64,000 nucleotides of DNA, taken from assembly GCA_949751835.1 (NCBI GenBank), contig CATKHK010000123.1:43980-107979 (forward strand), written 5' to 3'. Source of the stretch: Blepharisma japonicum. Its lineage: Eukaryota > Ciliophora > Heterotrichea > Heterotrichida > Blepharismidae. Below, one piece after another: positions 55,882 to 64,000 of this stretch (positions are counted from its first letter, which is position 1; every line of letters begins with the position of its first letter). The notes beneath the pieces were generated by a model. The model was given only the letters and a program-made list of their open reading frames with translations, was not told the origin of the DNA and made no database searches. The translations under genes and the position numbers were made by a program.

Positions 55882-56418
55882 TTTAATATTAATCAGTTAA
55901 ATAATGAAATTTTAATTAATGGAGTAAAGCTTCAGCTAAAACTCTTATTATAGCTTATTTTTCTACTGTCATGGCAAGATATTCTAAATAAATTTATGCT
56001 GATATACTGTGAAAATATGACAAAAAATTAAATAAATCATCTTTCTGGATGCTTAAAAGCTAAAAGGATTATATGAAATTAGCCAAGATTGAATTAGCTT
56101 ATATATAAGCGAGATAAAAAAATGAATACACTTTCAGAAAAATATATTATTTTTATTCCCTTTAAATGATATATTAAATTATGAAAAATCAATTTTATGT
56201 GTAGTATATATGTATTATATTGGGCTATAAAAGAACCTGTGTAGGAACTTAAATTTTGAATGATAAGATAAGCAAAAATTTTATAATTCTCTATATGCAA
56301 CGTTTAAGTATTATTACGATAAAAATATAATCAGCTTGCATTTAACTCGGGTAAACTAAATAATTATAAAATTCTTGTTTCTTTTCTTAAAAAGCACCTT
56401 CAAATTATAATTTGTAAA
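55882..56418. other. Intergenic region
   Basis: About 540 bp of strongly AT-rich DNA between divergent genes. Nothing specific seen. Confidence 0.5.
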
Positions 56419-58302
56419 ATGGCGGTAATTAGAGAGCTAGATATCGAGACAGTAAACAAGATTGCCGCTGGTGAAGTTGTGAAACGGCCAAGCTGTGCCT
56501 TAAAAGAACTAATAGAAAATTCTTTAGATGCTCAAAGCACCTTAATTCAAATCAAATTAGTTGAAGGGGGAATGACTTTACTACAGATTACAGATAATGG
56601 CATAGGCATTCATCAAGCTGATTATCCCCTGCTTTGCAAACGTTTTGCAACTTCAAAAATTCAGTCATATGATGATTTATCATCGCTTACAACTTTTGGT
56701 TTCCGAGGAGAAGCTTTGAGTAGCATTTCACAAGTTTCAAAGGTCACTGTGTGCAGCAGGAAGCAAGGAGAGCCTTTAGGCTATAAAGGATCTTTTCTTA
56801 ATGGAAATCTCGTTGAAGGCCCCGAGCCTTTTGCCTTAGATAAAGGAACTCTTATAAAATCAGAAAACATGTTTAGCAATATGCATGAAAGGCTCAGGGC
56901 ATTAGGAAATCATGCTGAAGAGTATAAAAGCTGCTTAGACATTGTTCAGAAATATTCATTACATTATAACAATATTGGCTTTAAAGTTCTAAAATTAGAT
57001 TCTTTGGAGTACTCAACATCTGGCAGAGAAGAAAAAACAGAAATTATTACAAAAATTTTGAAGCCTGATGAAAATAGCCTAGCTTCTCAAATTCTCGAAA
57101 TTCCTCCAACGCAAAATGAAATTTGTTCCTTTCAGGGACTAATTTCATCTAATGATTATTCGTGAAAGCAAAGTTATTTTGTATTATTTATCAATAACAG
57201 ACTAGTAGATTGCAAAGAATTAAAAAGCATGATTATTGGCATTTATACAAGTTATTGCCCAAGAAGTTCGAATTATTTTGTATATTTAAGTCTAAAGATT
57301 TTGCCCAATGAAATTGATGTCAATGTTCACCCTACCAAGCGAGAAGTAAGATTCAGTCATCAAAATATTATTTTTACTGAAATTCAAAATAAAATTCAAG
57401 AACTTTTAAAAAGTAATAGCACAAGTAAGAGCTTTAATATAAGAAATTTAAGTAATATTCAAGCAAAAGGCCCAGTACCGAGCCAGCAAGTAAGGGAAAA
57501 CAGCAGAGACCAAAAAATTGAGTGGCTTTTAATAAATAAAATTAATGCCCCACCAAAAGTGAGTGAAGAAAATCTAACGTCAATTGAAGAACTAAAAGAA
57601 GAAATAAAGATAGGAAGAGAACAAGAGATTTTTAATGATTTTAGCTATGTTGGAGCAATTGATAGGGACAGAATCTTAATACAGCATGGAACAAGCCTAT
57701 ATATTTGTTTTGCACCAGTCATTCTCGAAGCCATGGCATATCAATTCATATTAGAAAAATTCGCTCAGCTTTCTTACTATGAAATTCAAAATTCTGACTT
57801 GGAAATTAATGCACTAATTAGACTTGCATTAGAAAACCCCAATATTGGGTATGATCAAAATAAACATCCTCCAAAAGAGCAGTTTTGCGATTCAGCTTCA
57901 AAGCTTTTAAATGAAAAATCTGAGCTTTTAGATGAGTATTTTTCAATCTCAATTAAAGATAATAAATTAATAAAGATTCCTGTACTCATTGAAGGGCAAA
58001 TACAGCCAGATATTAACAACCTGCCTGAATTTTTACTGAGGCTTGTCACAAATGTTGACTGGAGGCACGAGAAACAATGCTTGGATGGAATTAGCGAGCT
58101 CATAGCATGATTTTATTCAAGAGTGCCTGAGGAATGAAATGATGGCGAAGCAGTCAAGCCTTACACACATTTTTATAAGAATTTTTTGTTTCCTTATATA
58201 AACGGAAGATTAAGGGCCGATGCTCGATATGTTACTGAAGGAAAAGCATTTATTCCTTTGGTGTCAACTGAAGAGCTCTATAAGCTCTTTGAACGCTGCT
58301 AA
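56419..58302 (+). CDS. MLH1: DNA mismatch repair protein MLH1
   Basis: 627 aa, single exon (animal MLH1 about 750 aa). GHKL ATPase motifs at the N-terminus: KELIENSLDA, TDNGIGI and TFGFRGEALSSIS, preceded by NKIAAGEVVKRP. NEIDVNVHPTKREVRF is the MutL transducer block. The last residues are FERC, the conserved MLH1 C-terminus that completes the endonuclease site of the PMS partner. Two or more TGA-Trp codons (NDYSWKQ, ELIAWFYS, EEWNDG) must be read through to reach that end, which strongly supports UGA=Trp. The linker between domains is short. Confidence 0.97.
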
Positions 58303-58552
58303 ATTAATTTAAAAAGTTGCGATTAGTTTAATAATTAAAAATCAATAGAACTATATTTTGTATTTTAATTATTTTGAAAATACCTATTTTTATAAGAGTA
58401 ATAAAGTCTAAGGAGATTCTCAACACACAGCTTTCCTATTTAAATTTCTCAAAAAAAAAGATGAGATCTATATCGCCTTAAAAGAAAAAGCACGCTTCAT
58501 TAAGGAAGTGTTCAATCTTTTGAGAAGAGAAGATATCAGGAAACTATACAAT

Positions 58553-58897
58553 ATGGCGATTTGTAATGTCGATTGCTTAAAAAAAAGTAAAAATGAAAAA
58601 AACCAGACTTTTTCAGATAAACGAGCTTTTCACAGCACAAAGAGAGAGAAAATGATGAAAGTGCAAAGGAAAGAGCGGACAAGTGTTTGTAATTGCAAAA
58701 GTAAAGGCCCTATTGATTCGACTCATTCGCCACAGATTTGTAAGTATAAAACTCTTGTGCTTGATAATCCTTCTAGAATATGTTCTAAGCCTATTAAACT
58801 CGAACACCATTTCCATTCATTTATGCACAATCAGATATTTAGAAGTTTCAAAATTTGAGAGAATATGTTGACGGCAATTAAACTTACAAGCCACTAA
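58553..58897 (+). CDS. Possible small basic protein, 114 aa
   Basis: Open from ATG (MAICNVDCLKKSKNEK) to TAA, with one TGA-Trp near the end. The same frame is open upstream back to about 58414 (KDEIYIALKEKARFIKEVF...) but no ATG is found there; an upstream 15-nt intron (GTAATAAAGTCTAAG, 58400 region) might join to a further exon but leads to no start codon. Lys/Cys/His-rich with paired cysteines (CNCKSKG). No family recognised; low confidence. Confidence 0.35.
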
Positions 58898-59126
58898 ATA
58901 TTATATTTAAATATATGAATTAATTTTTTACATTTTAATAAATCCATAATTGTCTTATAAGGCTCATACAATAACTCCTTGTTAATTTCATCCTTCATCT
59001 TTGCATTTGCTTCCATAATATTCTATATCTATATCGCTTTTCTCTCTACCCCAAATAGTTCCTTATCTTATTTTTCTCTAAAATTAAAATTTCTTTCTTT
59101 TCACATATATTTTAAATATAAAATCT

Positions 59127-61322
59127 ATGGATCCTCTCGACAAGGTATTTTTCACACAGGAAATCCTTAATCACTTTCCCCTTTCAGTCTCCCCCAAGTC
59201 AAGCTCCCACTCCTTTTTTGGTTTTAATAGATGCAGCCTTCTCCAACATACAGCTGAAACTACTGATTCATCCCCAAGCAGCGACACTAAATGAAAAAAT
59301 TCTATTGGCGATTTTTCATCATCTGTTATAAATCTCCACTATTGCGACTCCTCAAGTGTTTTAGCTGAAATAAACCAGGAAAATCCTAATTCTTGAATAG
59401 AGAAACTTATAGATTCTTGTAGGAGTGGTAACATCGATCTTCTATTAAGTACTGTTGAGGAGTATGAAAAGGAGAAATCATTAAACCTACATTCTGAAGA
59501 CATAGGAGACCTAATTAACACCCCACTTATAAATAAATGATGCGCGATTCATTATATTTGCCAAGAAGGCAAAGTAAATGTGCTTAAGGAATTATTAAAG
59601 ATCGGGGCTAACTGCAATGTGGAGACTTCGGATGGATGGACTCCTTTACAGCTGACGTGCAATTTTTGCTTTTATCCTTGTGCGGAGCTGCTGCTGAGCC
59701 ATCCTGGAATTCAGATTAATAAAGTAACGAAGAGAGGAAGCGCTCTTCATGTTGCCTGCGAAATGGGACATACTAAGATAGTCAGATTGCTACTAGAGAA
59801 CAAAGCATTGATTTCATTGGAAAATTTTGAAGGGAAAATACCTCTAGAATTAGCCAAAAAACAAAGAATACTTGAATTAATTCCACAGTACTCAGGAGAT
59901 GAGTTATTATCAAAATACACAAAAATGAGCTCAGAAGATAAACCAATGAGCTTTAGTGGGCAGGTTTATTGGACTGTCCCATGACAAATAAACGATAAAC
60001 TCATATTTTTAGTATTGGATATAGAAGATGGGACGCTAAAACAGTATAACCAACGATCAGCATATGTAGATTCTTTGCCTCCAGACATCTCAATAAAAAT
60101 TAAAGGAATCCAAGACATTCGACCAGTCATAAATAGTCAAAATGACGAAAAATATTATTTTGTCATAGAAACTAAAGAAAATCCTATAAAATATTACTGT
60201 AAATACTCTGATATGACCAAGGTCTGAATTAAGCAAATCCAAGAAGCTGTCAATTATTTCCAATTAAATATAGCCCGCTCTGACAGTGAAAGTAAGCATA
60301 ACCATTTGCATTTTTTCACCAGAGGGTACTCAACATTTGAAGAAAATGCTGAAGAAAATTCAGAAGATGAGGAAGAAGGAAACACAATTGGCTATAACAG
60401 TTTTGATATTATTGAAGAAATAGGAAGCGGAAGTTTTGGGCAGATTTTTAAGGTGAGGAAGAAAAATTCTGGAGAAATTTATGCGCTAAAAGTTCTTAAT
60501 AAAGGCTCATTAAAAAGGCATGGGCAGCTAAAATATGCAGTCGCTGAATGCAAAGCGCTGAAAGCCTGCAACAATCCATTTATCATAAAGCTTCATTGGG
60601 CGTTCCAAACCCCTAAAAACCTGTATATGGTGCTGCAATACTGTGAAAATGGAGACTTAGAGAGCTTAATTCAGAATAAGCGTTATTTAAGCGAAAAAGA
60701 GGCTAAATTTTATATAGCAGAAGCTTTATTAGCTATTGAGTTTTTGCATAGTAAAAATATTGTCTATAGAGATTTGAAACCTCAAAATATTCTGCTGGAC
60801 CAAGAAGGTCACATAAGATTGGCTGATTTTGGATTGGCCAAAGAAAACACATCAAAGTGAAACCCTGCCATGTCTTTTTGTGGGTCTCCAGCTTATTTGG
60901 CCCCAGAGCTTCTCTCTAAATCTGGAGCTTGAAAACCTGCTGACGTATATTCATTAGGTGTAAACTTATATGAAATGCTTTCAGGGCAGGTCCCTTTTAG
61001 AAGCCAAGACGTGAATGCTATTTATAAACAAATTTCTTCTGGGAAGCTGAGATTTCCTAATAATATAGGAAATGACGCAAAACACCTGATTCAAAGCTTA
61101 ATGAATAGACACCCAGAAAAGCGTCCTTTGATACCAGAGATCAAGCAGAGCCCGTTTTTTAGCGATATAAACTGGGATTACCTTTATAAGAAAATAATTC
61201 AGCCACCAATGGATCCTGGGTTATTTGCTAATAAAGAGAGTCAAGAAATATGTGATGTCGTTTTTGTGGACTATGATTATGAAGAAACTATTGATGTCCT
61301 TAATGAGGATTATGATACATAA
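59127..61322 (+). CDS. Ankyrin-PH-AGC protein kinase
   Basis: 731 aa, single exon; at least six TGA-Trp codons link the stretches, and the start at 59127 (MDPLDKVFFTQEIL) is the first ATG of the open frame. Order: disordered N-terminus, ankyrin repeats (about 135-255; GWTPLQLTC, GSALHVACEMGHTKIVRLLL), a PH-like domain (about 274-385; SGQVYWTV...MTKVWIKQIQEAV), then a complete kinase domain (about 422-680) with GSGSFGQI, YALKVL, YRDLKPQN, ADFGLA, SFCGSPAYLAPELL and RPLIPEI. The CGSPAYLAPE activation segment and DPGLF in the short tail place it in the AGC group (PKB/S6K-like). All catalytic residues are present. Confidence 0.92.
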
Positions 61323-61398
61323 TAAGTTTTAAAGAAATTAGTTATGAATAAGCTAATTATCGTACAATTATTATTGAAATTCGTAAATCTCAATTAAG

Positions 61399-62754
61399 TT
61401 ATCTTAAAGCAGCTCCTTCGCTGAAATTTTGAGAATCTTGATAGAAGGCCTTCATTAAGGCTACATAATGGACTATATCATCAGTACCCATCATTTCTCT
61501 AATAGAATGCATCGCCAACATCGGAGCCCCAATATCAACCGTCCTAATTCCAGTCTGTGAAGCTATAATTGGCCCAATAGTCGTTCCGCATGGAGAATCA
61601 TTCCTCACAATAAACTCCTGTATTTTAATCCCATTTCTTTCCCCAAGATCCTTCAATAAGCTTGCTCCCAGCATATCAGTTGCATACCTTTGATTGGCAT
61701 TCATTTTTATGACAACCCCTCCATGTACAGTTGGACCATGACTTGCTTGGTGCTTTTCAGCATAATTTGGATGCACAGCATGAGCCATGTCAGCTGAAAG
61801 ATGGAAACTTCTTCTATAAAACGCTTCAATAAAGTCACTAGGCTTTTCTCCTGGTAAAATAGTAAGGATCCTCCTCAGAGTGTGATCAACACTTGAACAA
61901 TTAGCTCCTTGTATGGATTGGCTTCCACATTCTTCATTGTCAAATGCACAGAAAACCTTGATGTCCTTTCCTGATGTTTCGGTAGTGCTTAGAGCTGTAA
62001 GGGCTGAATATGTGCTGCCTAGGTTGTCAAGCCTTCCTGATGATATGAATTCTTCATAAATCCCTGTCAACTGAGATATATTCGCATCAATTACACTTAG
62101 CTCCAAGTTCAAAATGTCTTTTTCGTTAACATTTAGCTCAGTCGCTATTGTTTTTAGCAAAGTCTCGGAATGTCGCTTGGACCCATCTGGGAAATTCTGT
62201 TTTTCGAGTAAAAGAGTTGATAAAAGTGGTCTGAAATGGTTTTCTTTGTCAAACTTGAATTCCTCACGGCTTGAACTGAGGTGAATTGCTAGCTGAGGAA
62301 GGGTTATAAGTGGCCTTTTAATATGGATGAGTTTGGATTCAATATAATTGTTTTGTTTAACGATCACACGCCCAGCGAGGGTTAGATCTCTGTCAAACCA
62401 AGAGTGCCAGAGACCGCCACCGTAGAGCTGGACATTTAGCTTGAGAAATCCTTGAGAGTCATTGCGAGAGATCGGGGCTAGTTTTGGGCAAGGAGAATCT
62501 GTATGGGTCCCGATGATCTTGAAACTGCCTTCTAAAGGTGAAAAATCAGAACCAATAACAAATGCGAATAGTGAAGACTCATTACGAGTGAAGAAATACT
62601 TGGAGCCTGGAGATAAATTCCAAATTTGAGAATCGTGAAGCTCTATAAATCCAGATTCCAATAAAGTTCTTTTAGCAGTAGCAACTGCATGAAAAGGAGT
62701 AACTGAAGAATTAAGAAAATCAACAAACCTCAAAGCTTCTGCTCTTGGCTCCAT
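61399..62754 (-). CDS. DNPEP: Aspartyl aminopeptidase (M18)
   Basis: 451 aa, single exon, usual family length (about 475). GTHTDSPCPKL supplies the first His and Asp metal ligands, FDNEECGSQS the catalytic Glu and a ligand, and NDSPCGTTIGP with MHSIREMMG near the end complete the M18 site. The intervening dimer/dodecamer domain is complete. It removes N-terminal Asp/Glu from peptides in the cytosol and can be imported to vacuoles by autophagy in yeast relatives. Confidence 0.97.
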   Translation of the reverse strand: MEPRAEALRFVDFLNSSVTPFHAVATAKRTLLESGFIELHDSQIWNLSPGSKYFFTRNESSLFAFVIGSDFSPLEGSFKIIGTHTDSPCPKLAPISRNDSQGFLKLNVQLYGGGLWHSWFDRDLTLAGRVIVKQNNYIESKLIHIKRPLITLPQLAIHLSSSREEFKFDKENHFRPLLSTLLLEKQNFPDGSKRHSETLLKTIATELNVNEKDILNLELSVIDANISQLTGIYEEFISSGRLDNLGSTYSALTALSTTETSGKDIKVFCAFDNEECGSQSIQGANCSSVDHTLRRILTILPGEKPSDFIEAFYRRSFHLSADMAHAVHPNYAEKHQASHGPTVHGGVVIKMNANQRYATDMLGASLLKDLGERNGIKIQEFIVRNDSPCGTTIGPIIASQTGIRTVDIGAPMLAMHSIREMMGTDDIVHYVALMKAFYQDSQNFSEGAALR

Positions 62755-63272
62755 ATTGCTGTTATAAAATTATATAGCTTTAATGTCAAATAAATTGCAA
62801 GTGTATTAACCAATGAGCAACATTTTTATCAGACAGCTGAAATATTAGAAGGTATTGGGAAAGACCCATCAGGCAATATGGATATCAAAGAGCTTAGATC
62901 TGCCTCCTCCATTTCATATCAAAATATGGACTAAACCTTAAATCCTAATCTGTAGTTGTCCAAGCTTTAGCAAACATGAAGATAATAGAGAAAATAGAGA
63001 TTACTTCAAATTTAGAGAAGATATAAAATAACTCATAAATATTTAGCAAGTTCTTAAACTAATAATTTCATTAAATATTAAAAATTTACCATCTATCTAA
63101 ATCTCTCAGTAGAAAAGCATCATTTAAAAGTCTGGTCTTCATTCATTCAGCAGGATTGATGGCATTAATATTAGCAAAAATTTAGAAGTTGTCAGATTTT
63201 AGTTTCTAATACTCTATCTTTTATTTCCCATCAAAATTTTTTTGCTAAACCCTTTTAATCGAGTTTTATAGT
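62755..63272. other. Spacer with a short coding-like fragment
   Basis: No complete gene. At about 62800-62934 one plus-strand frame reads EILEGIGKDPSGN and KELRSASSIS before TAA, without a start codon; it may be a leftover of a lost gene. The remainder is AT-rich and featureless. Confidence 0.35.
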
Positions 63273-63533
63273 TCAAGCTTCTCCAACTCTTTATTATATG
63301 TGGCTAGCTTGCTGCTGTTCCCAGCTTTCACATTTTCTGGTGTCTTCTTTCTGTTTTTCCGAAGAACCCCTGACGGGTTTTTCCGGGTATCTTACCAAAC
63401 TTAAATTATGCTCAAACTTCTCCAACTCTTTATTATATGTGGCTAGCTTGCTGCTGTTCCCAGCTTTCACATTTTCTGGTGTCTTCTTTCTGTTTTTCCG
63501 AAGAACCCCTGACGGGTTTTTCCGGGTATCTTA
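63273..63533. repeat. Direct duplication of 122 bp with GC-rich hairpin
   Basis: Units 63273-63394 and 63412-63533 are almost identical (one G/A difference seen near the start) and separated by 17 bp. Each unit contains the inverted repeat CCGAAGAACCC-CTGAC-GGGTTTTTCCGG, able to form an 11-bp stem with one G-T pair and one bulge, and is markedly richer in G+C than its surroundings. The minus strand of a unit has an open frame (KTPENVKAGNSSKLATYNKE), but the 139-bp period is not a multiple of three, so the two units cannot be read together. Close to the rDNA end. Confidence 0.9.
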
Positions 63534-63881
63534 GTATTTTAGTAGAATTATTTATAAATTTAAGTTTACATTATAAGAAAAACTATTATTTATTAAGCAC
63601 TGCTCGACTCAATGCTTCTTGAAAGCTTAAGACAATTTATTATAATTACGACCTTCTCACTATAAAATTTAAAATTAAACAAATTTATCTTTATTTAAGC
63701 ATTCTTATTTTTTAAAATCTATGTTCTATGAATAAATAAATTAATTATTTGTAAATTATATAATCTATTAATAAGGTGTGTAATCTTGCTTTTAAAATTG
63801 CTCGAAATATAACTCTCATAAGAAATTAAACGAAGCAAAGGCATTTCCCATACCCCAGCAGAGCTAAATATACAAGGGGTG

Positions 63882-64000
63882 ACAAATCGAAGGAAGGAGG
63901 CTGGATCTCAGTAGATCGTAAGACAAGCTTACTCTCGTACGTACAATCCCTCGTTCCATGTAAGTGGTCTGCAAAAGATTTGTCCCAGTCACTATTTGGT
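63882..64000 (-). rRNA. Large-subunit (28S-type) rRNA, 3' end, cut by window edge
   Basis: Read on the minus strand, this segment contains the conserved end of eukaryotic LSU rRNA: GACAAATCTTTTGCAGACCA, CATGGAACGAGGGATTGTA, TTACGATCTACTGAGAT, ending in TTCGATTTGT. The corresponding yeast 25S end has TTACGATCTGCTGAGATTAAG and finishes in GATTTGT. The 3' end is placed at about 63882 by that comparison. The 5' part of the gene and the rest of the rDNA unit lie beyond 64,000. Confidence 0.88.

Noticed and set aside
63298-63622. Plus-strand open frames rich in Leu/Phe/Ser across the 122-bp duplication
   Set aside because: They are produced by reading the duplicated GC-rich unit; period 139 bp changes frame between units and there is no protein-like conservation.
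1-64000. CRISPR arrays, bacterial operons, ribosome binding sites
   Set aside because: The window is eukaryotic nuclear DNA; no regularly spaced repeats and no bacterial signals are present.
1-64000. Transposons or viral genes
   Set aside because: No transposase, reverse transcriptase, integrase or capsid-like motif was recognised in any frame.

Overview
This window looks like a stretch of ciliate macronuclear DNA, most likely from a Blepharisma-like heterotrich. Two things in the sequence support this. Many conserved proteins (MLH1, ATG2, DPP3, an AGC kinase, DHHC transferase) read through in-frame TGA codons at places where tryptophan fits, while TAA and TAG act as stops. Genes are interrupted by about 20 recognisable introns of only 15 nt (two are 16 nt) with GT...AG ends, typically of the form GTAA....TAATTAG. 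A reassigned UGA together with 15-nt introns is known from Blepharisma; Stentor has similar introns but uses the standard code. The species assignment is an inference.

Left third (1-18.7 kb): a tandem array of six paralogous, minus-strand genes that have the layout of calcium-dependent protein kinases (acylated N-terminus MGCC, kinase domain, four EF-hands). Every copy whose catalytic loop lies in the window has lost the catalytic residues (HRD-type loop replaced by HLGLNLEK, DFG replaced by GFS/GFT), so they are predicted Ca2+-binding pseudokinases. The first copy runs off the left edge, so the array is larger. Copies 3 and 4 carry frame-breaking differences. Scattered between the copies are one intact and one decayed O-methyltransferase-like gene, and one intact plus three decayed copies of a DHHC S-acyltransferase gene. 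These partner genes appear to have been duplicated together with the pseudokinases. One intergenic island (about 7.66-7.89 kb) is rich in potential RNA stems.

Middle and right (19-62.8 kb): a dense run of mostly single-copy cellular genes with very short spacers (3 to about 130 bp). Ciliary/cytoskeletal: ODAD1-like docking-complex coiled coil, kinesin-8-like motor, CCDC113/CFAP263. RNA and ribosome biogenesis or transcription: RPF2, DBP4/DDX10, a MED14-like Mediator subunit. Membrane traffic and autophagy: ATG2, VPS25, two Rab GTPases without prenylation cysteines, an ELMO-domain protein, V-ATPase subunit c. Signalling: PP2C phosphatase, SIAH-type RING protein, ankyrin-PH-AGC kinase. Peptidases: M48, DPP3 and aspartyl aminopeptidase. 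DNA repair: MLH1. Several genes are unrecognised coiled-coil or hypothetical proteins, and one membrane protein looks like a catalytically dead PAP2-type lipid phosphatase.

Right edge: a 122-bp direct duplication with an unusually GC-rich hairpin, followed by the 3' end of the large-subunit rRNA gene on the minus strand, cut by the window end. An rDNA unit therefore lies just beyond 64,000.
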